A DNA stretch of 42,199 nt from Bacillus sp. SG-1 (GTDB taxonomy: Bacteria; Bacillota; Bacilli; Bacillales; Bacillaceae_B): positions 1 to 42,199 of the forward strand of contig NZ_ABCF01000020.1 in NCBI RefSeq assembly GCF_000181495.1. The letters are read 5' to 3'. The notes under the pieces were generated by a model. The model was given only the letters and a program-made list of their open reading frames with translations, did not search any database and was not told the DNA's origin. Made by a program: the position numbers and the translations under genes. Of the stretch, positions 7,413 through 14,709 are shown piece by piece (within the stretch, counting starts at the first letter, position 1; each line of letters starts with the position of its first letter).

Positions 7413-9730
7413 AACCTGGAACCTTCCACTTTATAGTTAAGGGTCGACTCTTCGTAAACTTCAATAGTCTGTTTTGATATACGTTCCCAGCTGAACATCA
7501 TCTCAGCCAATTTGTACCCGTTTTCCCCCATTTCCTTCTTCATACCATCCGTTTCCTCAAGATCCAGGATGCAAGATATGAGGCTTTCCGGATTGCCGGG
7601 ATCAAAAAGCAGCCCTGCATATCCATGGTTCACTAATGATTTCAGGCCGCCTGTTTTGGATGCTATTACAGCTTTCCTGGCTGCCATTGCTTCTAGGGCA
7701 ACAATGCCGAATGGCTCATAGATGCTTGGAAAAATAACCGCTTCACTCTGAAAAAGGAGAGCGTTCCGTTCTGGGTCACTTACATATCCCAAGAAGTGAA
7801 CGAACTCTTCCAACCCTCTCTCTTTAACTAGAAGGCGGTACTGTTCCAACAGCGGGCCTTTACCGGCAATGACAAAATGAATGTTTTTCTCTTTGCTGAT
7901 CAGGTCTGCTGTCTCAATAATCGTTTCAAACCCTTTTTCATGAACAATTCTTCCTATAGAAAAGTAATATTTTTTATCACTAAAAGATTCCTTTAGCGGA
8001 TAATGATTGTCCGGGAACACATTTTGTAGGTTGACCCCATTTGGGATGACTGAAACCGCCAGATTGTCCCTCGGCTCCAGTTGTAAAAGCTCTTCTTTCA
8101 TATGGTCACTGCAGATGATCACTTGATTCGAAGCGGCAACCAGCTTCTTTTCTTCTTCGTGAATTCGTTGCTGCAGGTTATTGAAAATTCCTTGGTTTCT
8201 GCCAGCTTCGGTGGCATGTATTGTCGTCACCAAAGGTACACCGTAATGATCCTTTAACATCCCTGCCGATTTGCCGACTATCCAGTCATGAGCATGAATG
8301 AGATCGATTTGTTCTTTCCCAAAAATCTCGCTCGCTTTCTCGACAAATGAGAGGTTAAGCTGGAAAACCCAGTTCAGAAAATCTTCTTCCATCGGGTGAA
8401 GAGGCCCGGTCCGGTATACATGGACCCCTTCATCTACTTCATATTCCGGCACACTATCAGTAGAGGCAGTAAGCACGATCACCTTGCAGCCTTTTTTAAC
8501 CAGGGACTTGGACAGGTCATGTACGTGCCTGGAAAGCCCGCCCACAATATTAGGTGGATATTCCCAGGAAAGGAGAAGCACAGTCTGTTCTTTTGATGAA
8601 ACAGATATTTTCTCTCTAGTTCCAGTTTCTCCCAGCACTACCGGAAGATGCTCAAGACTCTCTCTATACTCCAACAACCGGCTGTTTTCCAACCCTGTTT
8701 TCTGTTGTGACAGCTCCTTGAAAGCCTGTAAACACGAGGAGTCCAATTCATTTTTGGTTTCCAGATGATGAAGGCTGGAAATCCACTCTCTTACCAGCTG
8801 TTGTACAACCTTTGGAGGATATGATGCAGAGGAGCTTATATCTCTAAGGGTTCGTTCCATATTGTGCATTTCCCGCATATTCACCAGAGCCTCATCGGAA
8901 ATAACTCTCACACCCTGTTCCATCCCCATGAAACCAAAGCCTGCTCTTGTGAGTGCTCCGTGTTTAGTCAAAAAGGAATTCTCCTCAAAATGATTTACCC
9001 TAAAGCCTGCTTCTTGTAATACGTCAGTGAATTGATTCATGTTTTCAAAAGCATCTGCCCGAATGACAATAGGTTTATCGTTCATATCCAAATCTACAGG
9101 GATAAGACGAAGCCCCCTAGGTGTACGGAGGATTGAAGAATTCATATCATCCCTCTCGCTATACTCAAATGTTGACCTGGAAATAAACGAATATTCAATA
9201 CCCAATTCCGTTAAGAACAAATCGATACCTGGAGTGTAGGCACACTTGGGAAGCCAAAAACCTCTGAGCCGCTTTTCAAAATGTTTATTGTGAAGCTGCA
9301 CTGAGTGTTGAAGAATCATCTCTATGCCCCAGCCCGTGAGAAGGTGAGTGACCGGGAAGTTCGTCACTGCAGAAGGAATGACTGTCAACCTGCTTTGTTC
9401 TTGAAGGGTGTTAAGTGCTGAAGGTACATCACGTTGGATGTTCATCCAGATTGAATACAACTCTTCGATATTCCCATTTTCCTTATGTCTATTTTCCTGC
9501 ATGGAAGTCATGAAAAATTGTTCTATAATTTCTTTCGCTTCTTCAGTTGACAGCCAATCGATAACCAATGGGTTTACTACGTAAGCAATGCCGGGATTAC
9601 CTTCTTGCACCCTTTTCACAATCAACAGACACTCATTCATTAATTCATAAACGAACTTTGTACTTCGCTTTATATCCGAAGGGAACCGAGAAACTGTATT
9701 AGATAATTTCAAAACGGATATATTTTCCAT
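7409..9730 (-). CDS. Fusion of a degenerate GH57-like domain and a GT4 glycosyltransferase
   Basis: This protein has 773 residues. Residues 1 to about 300 resemble glycoside hydrolase family 57: GFWLPKCAYTPGIDLFLTEL at 157-176 aligns with the GH57 motif around WLPECAY. The nucleophile glutamate is replaced by K162 (codon AAG at 9247-9245), and the usual HxH motif near the N-terminus is absent, so hydrolase or transferase activity is unlikely. Residues about 382-773 are a GT-B glycosyltransferase of family 4 with WEYPPNIVGGLSRHV at the acceptor side, SIGRIVHEKGFE, and the E-x7-E pair E672/E680 in EPFGIVALE. The closest overall style is glycogen-synthase-like GT4. It should transfer a sugar from an NDP-sugar, possibly one made by the next gene. 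RBS AGGAGG lies 5 nt before the ATG, and there are 9 nt to the upstream gene. Confidence 0.88.
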   Translation of the reverse strand: MENISVLKLSNTVSRFPSDIKRSTKFVYELMNECLLIVKRVQEGNPGIAYVVNPLVIDWLSTEEAKEIIEQFFMTSMQENRHKENGNIEELYSIWMNIQRDVPSALNTLQEQSRLTVIPSAVTNFPVTHLLTGWGIEMILQHSVQLHNKHFEKRLRGFWLPKCAYTPGIDLFLTELGIEYSFISRSTFEYSERDDMNSSILRTPRGLRLIPVDLDMNDKPIVIRADAFENMNQFTDVLQEAGFRVNHFEENSFLTKHGALTRAGFGFMGMEQGVRVISDEALVNMREMHNMERTLRDISSSASYPPKVVQQLVREWISSLHHLETKNELDSSCLQAFKELSQQKTGLENSRLLEYRESLEHLPVVLGETGTREKISVSSKEQTVLLLSWEYPPNIVGGLSRHVHDLSKSLVKKGCKVIVLTASTDSVPEYEVDEGVHVYRTGPLHPMEEDFLNWVFQLNLSFVEKASEIFGKEQIDLIHAHDWIVGKSAGMLKDHYGVPLVTTIHATEAGRNQGIFNNLQQRIHEEEKKLVAASNQVIICSDHMKEELLQLEPRDNLAVSVIPNGVNLQNVFPDNHYPLKESFSDKKYYFSIGRIVHEKGFETIIETADLISKEKNIHFVIAGKGPLLEQYRLLVKERGLEEFVHFLGYVSDPERNALLFQSEAVIFPSIYEPFGIVALEAMAARKAVIASKTGGLKSLVNHGYAGLLFDPGNPESLISCILDLEETDGMKKEMGENGYKLAEMMFSWERISKQTIEVYEESTLNYKVEGSRL

Positions 9731-9739
9731 GACGTCCTC

Positions 9740-10435
9740 CTAATTTTTCAAATAATATGAGTATGTACTTACATGCTCCACCCACTGAGGTTTCTTTGTT
9801 ATCCCTGCTTCAAATTCATGGAGCGGCTGTAATTGGTGATATTCCTGGTCATGGCCGGTCCGCGGTGTATGAAAGACACTGGACCTGGTGATTCCTGTAA
9901 ACTGGCCACTTTCATCAACTATCCCATACTCAACACAATATGATCGGTTTGGTTTAAGGCTGTTTATAAACCAATGAGAGGATTCATGGTGGATGATGAT
10001 GTCTGTATGACTATGATGATTATGACCATTAAAGGAAATTGAGGTGATATCAAATACTCTAAGGCAATAGTAAAATTGGTCTTCTTTAAGCCTATGAAAA
10101 TCTCTTACCTGTTTAATAATCGAACCTGGAATATTCCAGTAGCACAATACCCTGGTTGGTTCAGAGAACATTACTGTTAATTCTGCTTTTAATGGCTTTA
10201 ACTTTTCTATGTTTAAAGAAACCCTGCCTTTATACTTTCCCTGCCTCTTAGGCTTAAGCTTAGGCTTCTTTTCTATCTTCTCTGAGGCTACAGCAACAAC
10301 AGATTTGGTTTCTTCGAGCGTTTTTTGATACTTCACCCATTGATATTGTACCTTCCCGACTGTTGTGTTCATTTCTTTAGCGATTTTTCTAAAAGATAAG
10401 CCTTGGTTACGGTATTCAATAATTTGCTGGAGCAT
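9740..10435 (-). CDS. HTH-DUF4912 domain protein, first gene of the cassette
   Basis: The start at 10435 is preferred because TCAGAGGTGA lies immediately upstream; the in-frame ATG at 10474 has no ribosome binding site. The product has about 231 residues. Residues 3-35 (IIEYRNQGLSFRKIAKEMNT and on) form a short resolvase- or sigma-like helix-turn-helix. A basic KPKLKPKRQGKYKG linker follows. About residues 75-200 form a DUF4912 domain, with VLCYWNIP, FYYCLRVFDIT, and WFINSLKPNRSYCVEYGIVD. DUF4912 has no assigned function. It occurs beside glycosyltransferases and sugar-active proteins in Firmicutes and other phyla. It could bind DNA, glycan or both. It leads a four-gene unit with short or overlapping junctions. 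Confidence 0.8.
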   Translation of the reverse strand: MLQQIIEYRNQGLSFRKIAKEMNTTVGKVQYQWVKYQKTLEETKSVVAVASEKIEKKPKLKPKRQGKYKGRVSLNIEKLKPLKAELTVMFSEPTRVLCYWNIPGSIIKQVRDFHRLKEDQFYYCLRVFDITSISFNGHNHHSHTDIIIHHESSHWFINSLKPNRSYCVEYGIVDESGQFTGITRSSVFHTPRTGHDQEYHQLQPLHEFEAGITKKPQWVEHVSTYSYYLKN

Positions 10436-10711
10436 CAGGTTCACCTCTGAGATAAATTTTTGGTTTATATGCATTAGTTACAATATTTATTCGTCCATTT
10501 AATCGTATCACCAAGGGCAAAAACCTACAATAAACGCATTTTGTCGCATTTTGCTGGTATGCATTAAGACAATGAAAAAAGCACAAAAAAAATTCATTTT
10601 CTATTGATTTATTGAACTTCCCACCAGTTCAACAACGGAAAACGACAAGTTTCTTCTATTAATTTCAAAACCTTTACTAAAGAATGATGTTGTTATTTTA
10701 AATTATGAACA

Positions 10712-10938
10712 GTGATTTCTGTTCCAGGTGCGCGACTCCGCGGGACGGGCGGTGAGCCTCCTAAGCTTCATAAAAAGTGGAAGCGCCATGATTAGCGCGG
10801 ACAGGCAAATGTTCCTAAGAGAAAAAAAGGCGATCTTCCTTTTATTCTCTTAGGAACATTTGACCCCGAGGGGCTTCGCGCTGGAACTAGACGTCCCGCT
10901 AATCCCGCAGGAGATCGCACACCTTCCACTACAACCGT
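10712..10938. repeat. Dispersed imperfect-palindromic repeat, copy 1
   Basis: The left flank (10712-10766) and right flank (10883-10938) match those of the element at 30972-31130. Shared blocks include GCGACTCCGCGGGAC-type and GAGCCTCC sequences on the left. On the right, both copies share AACTAGACGTCCCGCTAATC, then CCCGCAGGAG and CACCTTCC. The two flanks are themselves imperfect inverted repeats of each other (GCGACTCC/GCGGGA against GCGATCTCC/GCGGGA), so the whole element can fold back. The centre differs completely from copy 2. It resembles the GC-rich palindromic elements scattered through many Bacillaceae genomes, and it encodes nothing. Confidence 0.85.
10806..10862. repeat. Perfect 18-bp inverted repeat in the core of repeat copy 1
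   Basis: CAAATGTTCCTAAGAGAA (10806-10823) is perfectly complementary to 10845-10862, with a 21-nt loop. The run of A/T at the loop edges does not give a clean terminator in either direction. It fills the variable centre of the repeat element. Confidence 0.85.
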
Positions 10939-11097
10939 TCAAACCTTGCTTTTATAACTAATTTATAACTAAGGGCTGATCGAGTAAAGAGAACCCGTTT
11001 AATATAAAAGAAGTAGAATCAATACTAAATAATAATTCTCATATAAAATTGGGATAACAACATCAACAACTAACTAAGCCAACGGCCTGCTTGCTTT

Positions 11098-11142
11098 ACG
11101 TGGCCAATCCACGTGGAACCACGCTGGGAAATTGAGATTTCC
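11098..11142. other. Cluster of competing short hairpins
   Basis: ACGTGG (11098-11103) pairs with CCACGT (11109-11114). CGTGG (11112-11116) can instead pair with CCACG (11119-11123). GGAAAT (11127-11132) pairs with ATTTCC (11137-11142) over a TGAG tetraloop. The first two stems exclude one another. No known RNA family was recognised. Confidence 0.45.
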
Positions 11143-11246
11143 ACTCCTGTTATGACTAGGGGGAACCACAGTATCCTTCTGTTCACTCACAACTGTTCAT
11201 ATTCATGATTAATCATCATGCAAATCTAGAGAAATGATTCAATCTA

Positions 11247-11255
11247 TGCTATAAA
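11247..11255 (+). promoter_or_regulatory. Candidate extended -10 promoter for the 11288 gene
   Basis: TGCTATAAA is an extended -10 (TGnTATAAT-like) 32 nt before the start codon. No good -35 was seen at 17 nt. Confidence 0.35.
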
Positions 11256-11287
11256 TAATAGGTAGCAAACACATATGAGGTGAATTT

Positions 11288-11647
11288 ATGACAACTGTTA
11301 TCATCAGCCTGCTCTCACTCTCTGCATTGCTTTTTATCCTCTCTTTTTTTCAGAGAGATCGCTATAAAAACCTGGAAAAAGAGGTAGAAGAGCTTTCAAT
11401 GAATTTTCTTCAGGAAAATTATACGTTAAAGAAAAGGGTTAAGATCCTCGAGGAAGAGCTGTTAATGGATGAAGGTCCGATCTTTCAGGCACCTCCGGCG
11501 GCACGTCCCAAAAAGAAAGTACATGAAATTGTAAAAAATCAGGTTTTGGCACTGCACGCTCAAGGAATGAACTTAGAGCAGATCGCCAGGCAATCAGCAT
11601 TGCCAATAACCGATGTTCAAGATATCATCAGGGATAAAAGCGTCTGA
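11288..11647 (+). CDS. Membrane-anchored coiled-coil protein with C-terminal HTH-like segment (SwrB-like architecture)
   Basis: This 119-residue protein starts at an ATG after GAGGTGAATTT. Residues 1-20 are one hydrophobic anchor (VIISLLSLSALLFILSFF). A coiled-coil region follows at about 25-60 (heptad-like KNLEKEVEELSMNFLQE), then a proline-rich linker. Residues about 80-117 form a small helix-turn-helix (VLALHAQGMNLEQIARQSAL). This order of parts is that of SwrB (YlxL) of B. subtilis, a membrane protein acting in flagellar assembly, but no flagellar genes are nearby. The likeness is architectural and a related DUF is equally possible. An 11-nt gap to the next gene suggests cotranscription. 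Confidence 0.75.
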   Translation: MTTVIISLLSLSALLFILSFFQRDRYKNLEKEVEELSMNFLQENYTLKKRVKILEEELLMDEGPIFQAPPAARPKKKVHEIVKNQVLALHAQGMNLEQIARQSALPITDVQDIIRDKSV

Positions 11648-11658
11648 AAGGAGTTTTC

Positions 11659-12123
11659 ATGAACAAACAAAGCACGAGGGCTCTTGCAGCCGGAATATTT
11701 CTTTCTGCCATAATTCTGCTTATCTTTTCTTACTTTATAGATGATAAAGCAGACCCTAAAAAGCTCTTGGAAGATCAAGGATATGTCATCCTTACAAAGG
11801 AAGAAGCAAAGGAACAAAATGAAGAAATAACTGCCATGCAGAAGCAAGTAGACACACTGACGCAAGCGAATAATGAGAAGGAAGATAAAGAGAAACAGAT
11901 TAATAAAGATGCAAAGAGGACCGAAATGACACTGACCGTTTCACCAGGTATGACTCCCATGGAAATTGCGGACGAGTTGGAGAGCAGCGGTATCATTCGA
12001 AATGCCAGTGATTTGAACAGTTACCTGGTCAATGGCGGTTTGGCCGATAAAATTCAGATTGGGGAATATGACCTTCATTCTGATATGACGCTTGAAGAGA
12101 TATCAAAACTTTTAACAAACTAA
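11659..12123 (+). CDS. Short MltG/YceG-like membrane protein without catalytic domain
   Basis: This 154-residue protein starts after AAAGGAG. It has one N-terminal membrane helix (about residues 8-26), a charged coiled-coil stretch (about 40-85) and a C-terminal module at about 92-152. That module reads LTVSPGMTPMEIADELESSG, then IIRNASDLNSYLV and IQIGEYDLHSDMTLEEI, which is the LysM-like N-terminal module of YceG/MltG endolytic transglycosylases. The catalytic domain with its glutamate is absent, so it probably binds peptidoglycan or a partner and does not cut glycan. It is the second gene of a two-gene unit, and a strong terminator follows. Confidence 0.78.
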   Translation: MNKQSTRALAAGIFLSAIILLIFSYFIDDKADPKKLLEDQGYVILTKEEAKEQNEEITAMQKQVDTLTQANNEKEDKEKQINKDAKRTEMTLTVSPGMTPMEIADELESSGIIRNASDLNSYLVNGGLADKIQIGEYDLHSDMTLEEISKLLTN

Positions 12124-12148
12124 AAGGCAGCCCGGGAGGCTGCCTTTT
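12122..12148. terminator. Bidirectional terminator between the MltG-like gene and phoU
   Basis: AAAAGGCAGCC pairs with GGCTGCCTTTT around a short loop. It serves the plus-strand gene ending at 12123 and the minus-strand phoU ending at 12156. Confidence 0.9.
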
Positions 12149-12155
12149 AATATGG

Positions 12156-12812
12156 TTATGAATTCAAATCAAAACGTCTTCCTTTAACCAGATAGAAGAC
12201 TCCTTCTGCCACGTTCGTCGCATGGTCTGCAGAGCGCTCAAGGTAGCGGCAGACAAAGGATAACTGGGTGATCTGGTCCGTGAATTCAGGCTTCTGCTTA
12301 TTCAGCGTAAGCAATTCTCTGATTGTTTCACCATACAGATCATCAATTTCATCGTCAAGATCAGCAATCTTCTTAGCTTTAACAACATCTTCTTCTACAA
12401 AAGATTCCAGCGTAAGGTTAATCATATTAGAAGTCAGCTGGTACATCTTTTTAATATTCTGGATTGGCTTAATTAATGGTTCCTTCCCGATTCTGATTGT
12501 CGACTTTGCAATATTCACACCAAAGTCAGCGATCCTTTCAATATCAGAAGCTACTTTAATCGTAACAATGATTCTGCGCAGATCGGTAGCAACCGGCTGC
12601 TGTTTAGCAATTAGCAAAATGGCGATATCATTAATTTCTTCTTCCAGCAAATCTGCGTGCGTATCATCTTCAATGATTTCCAAAGCTTTTTCAATATCCT
12701 GCTCTTCAAGTGCTTTTACACTCGCATCAAGTGCCTTATTGGCAAGTCTGCCAAGTTCCATTAATTTTGACTGTAAATCCTGTAAACTTTCATCAAATTG
12801 ACCTCTAGCCAT
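12156..12812 (-). CDS. phoU: Phosphate signalling regulator PhoU
   Basis: The start at 12812 has GGAGGGG 5 nt upstream. A longer frame to 12851 adds 13 unlikely residues. The 218-residue product begins MARGQFDESLQDLQSKLMEL. It has the two three-helix PhoU repeats with their metal-cluster motifs (EEEINDIAILLIAKQQPVA with a later IERIADFG, and DDEIDDLY with ERSADHATNVAE). PhoU links the Pst transporter to phosphate signalling and restrains uptake. It follows pstB on the same strand. A terminator and a gap of about 165 nt separate them, so it may have its own promoter or depend on read-through. Confidence 0.95.
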   Translation of the reverse strand: MARGQFDESLQDLQSKLMELGRLANKALDASVKALEEQDIEKALEIIEDDTHADLLEEEINDIAILLIAKQQPVATDLRRIIVTIKVASDIERIADFGVNIAKSTIRIGKEPLIKPIQNIKKMYQLTSNMINLTLESFVEEDVVKAKKIADLDDEIDDLYGETIRELLTLNKQKPEFTDQITQLSFVCRYLERSADHATNVAEGVFYLVKGRRFDLNS

Positions 12813-12938
12813 GAGTACCCCTCCGTAAATAGTAATGGTTAATGACAGCAAGTATTATGCCTCAATATAATTTGACAATTAGGCTCGAACTTCACAGTTT
12901 TTCTTCCTGAGGCATTCCTTTAAGAGGAACGGCATATC

Positions 12939-12972
12939 AAAAAATCCCTAGCTGAAAAACTAAGGATCTTTT
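12939..12972 (-). terminator. Terminator after pstB
   Basis: On the minus strand ATCCTTAG pairs with CTAGGGAT (one T-G wobble), followed by TTTTTTG. It lies directly after the pstB stop and upstream of phoU. Confidence 0.75.
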
Positions 12973-12976
12973 CACA

Positions 12977-13804
12977 TCAACCGAATCTTCCTGAAATATA
13001 ATCCTCTGTTCTCTTATCACTTGGAGTCGAGAATATAGTATCAGTCTTATCGAACTCGATGACCTCTCCATTCAAGAAGAAAGCTGTTTTATCTGAAATA
13101 CGGGCTGCCTGCTGCATATTATGCGTGACGATAATGATGCTGTAGTCCTTTTTCAGATCTTGAACAAGCTCCTCAACCTTCAACGTCGAAATCGGGTCAA
13201 GAGCAGAAGTTGGTTCGTCCATCAAGATGACATCCGGTTCGATTGCTAAACAGCGTGCAATACACAGACGCTGCTGCTGACCGCCTGAAAGACCATAAGC
13301 ATTTTCTTTTAAACGATCTTTTACTTCATCCCAGATTGCCGCACCGCGTAAGCTTTTTTCCACAATCTCGTCCAGAACTTTTTTATTCTTGATACCATGG
13401 ATTCTTGGTCCATAAGCAACGTTATCATAAATGGATTTCGGGAATGGATTTGGCTTTTGGAATACCATCCCGACTCTTGTTCGAAGATCCTCAACTGTGA
13501 AGGATTTGTCGAGTATGCTTTGGTTTCTGTAATTGATTTCTCCTGAAATGCGGACAACCGGAATCAGTTCAACCATTCTGTTCAACGTTTTAATGAAAGT
13601 CGACTTACCACAGCCGGATGGCCCGATAATCGCCGTCACCTCATTTTCATTAATCGCAAGGTTAATGTTTTTTAACGCTTTGTCTTCTCCGTACCAAAGA
13701 TTTAGATCTTTTGTTTCATATACAATATTTTTCTTTTGGCTGCTGCCTTCATTTTCATTTATCGTAATTGTGCTTTTTTTATCGTTTCCAGATAGTACTG
13801 CCAT
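12977..13804 (-). CDS. pstB: Phosphate ABC transporter ATP-binding protein PstB
   Basis: This 275-residue ABC ATPase has Walker [19 protein letters not shown], the Q-loop region [19 protein letters not shown], signature [16 protein letters not shown], Walker [14 protein letters not shown] and the H-loop [30 protein letters not shown] is characteristic of PstB. It energises phosphate import through PstC/PstA at the inner face of the membrane. RBS AGGAGG lies 8 nt before the ATG. B. subtilis has two tandem pstB genes (pstBA and pstBB) and only one is present here. The N-terminal 30 residues are an unusually polar extension. Confidence 0.97.
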   Translation of the reverse strand: MAVLSGNDKKSTITINENEGSSQKKNIVYETKDLNLWYGEDKALKNINLAINENEVTAIIGPSGCGKSTFIKTLNRMVELIPVVRISGEINYRNQSILDKSFTVEDLRTRVGMVFQKPNPFPKSIYDNVAYGPRIHGIKNKKVLDEIVEKSLRGAAIWDEVKDRLKENAYGLSGGQQQRLCIARCLAIEPDVILMDEPTSALDPISTLKVEELVQDLKKDYSIIIVTHNMQQAARISDKTAFFLNGEVIEFDKTDTIFSTPSDKRTEDYISGRFG

Positions 13805-13822
13805 TGAAAAAACCTCCTAAGA

Positions 13823-14707
13823 TTAAAATCTCTTCTGAAACTTGTTTCTGATAACGATTGCGATTGAGTTCATAGCGAACAACACAACCAGCAATACAAC
13901 AATCGTAGCCGCTGCTAAATAGGCGTATTCATCTGTCAGAGCAGAGTCAACAGTCCAATAATATATCTGCATCGGCATTACGGTAAATTTGTCAAAAACA
14001 CCATCTGGCAGAGGAATCAATAACGCTGGAATACCGATAACAACAAGTGGTGCAGTTTCACCAATTGCACGAGATAAAGCCAGGATTACACCTGTTAAAA
14101 TACCTGGAATCGCTGTCGGCAAAACAATATTCTTAACCGTTTGCCATTTGGTAGCGCCCATTCCGTAGGAAGCTTCCCTTAAAAATTGAGGGACAGATCT
14201 GAGTGCTTCCTGGCTTGCTACTACAACAATCGGAAGCACAAGGAGTGACATAGTCAAACCTCCGGCTAAAACAATGTTTCCTAAGTCAGCCATGCGGACG
14301 AATACAGTTAAACCAAGAATACCGAACACAACAGATGGGACACCTGCAAGGTTACTGATGTTTGTCTGAATGATGCTCTTAAGCTTGCCTTCTTTTGCGT
14401 ATTCTTCAAGATAGATCGCCGTCCCTACACCAAGGAACATCGTAACAGGTGCCACAACGAGCATGAGCCAGACTGTTCCAAGGATAGCCCCCAATATACC
14501 GGCTTTTTCAGGGTTAACAGAAAGCTTTCCTGAAAGAAATCCCATATCGATCCACCCTATACTGTCAGAAACAACTCGATAAATTAAGGTGACTAATACG
14601 ACCAATCCGAAAAGAATCGAGAATAAAAATATTGTCTTGGCGAGCTTATTCTTAAATAAGCGCTGCCCCATTTGCTTTTGTACTTGTTCTACGTCTACAT
14701 ATTTCAT
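13823..14707 (-). CDS. pstA: Phosphate ABC transporter permease PstA
   Basis: This 294-residue protein has six membrane segments and the binding-protein-dependent permease EAA loop (REASYGMGATKWQTVKNIVL). Features typical of PstA include SNLAGVPSVVFGILGL and LSRAIGETAPLVVIG. With PstC it forms the membrane channel of the high-affinity phosphate importer. It lies 2 nt after pstC and 18 nt before pstB, so it is cotranscribed with them. Confidence 0.97.
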   Translation of the reverse strand: MKYVDVEQVQKQMGQRLFKNKLAKTIFLFSILFGLVVLVTLIYRVVSDSIGWIDMGFLSGKLSVNPEKAGILGAILGTVWLMLVVAPVTMFLGVGTAIYLEEYAKEGKLKSIIQTNISNLAGVPSVVFGILGLTVFVRMADLGNIVLAGGLTMSLLVLPIVVVASQEALRSVPQFLREASYGMGATKWQTVKNIVLPTAIPGILTGVILALSRAIGETAPLVVIGIPALLIPLPDGVFDKFTVMPMQIYYWTVDSALTDEYAYLAAATIVVLLVVLFAMNSIAIVIRNKFQKRF

Positions 14708-14709
14708 AA

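Larger units (their letters stand above)
10436..11287. other. Long intergenic region with a dispersed repeat and hairpins
   Basis: About 850 bp lie between the divergent DUF4912 cassette and the plus-strand pair. The region holds repeat copy 1 (10712-10938) and a cluster of short hairpins (11098-11142). A direct TTATAACTAA motif is repeated at about 10950-10970. No ORF is supported. Confidence 0.7.

Noticed and set aside
10712-10938. Insertion sequence at the 10.7-kb repeat
   Set aside because: No transposase or target-site duplication seen; only a short noncoding palindromic element.
12268-12801. 177-codon ORF antisense to phoU
   Set aside because: Serine- and isoleucine-rich shadow of phoU with no ribosome binding site.
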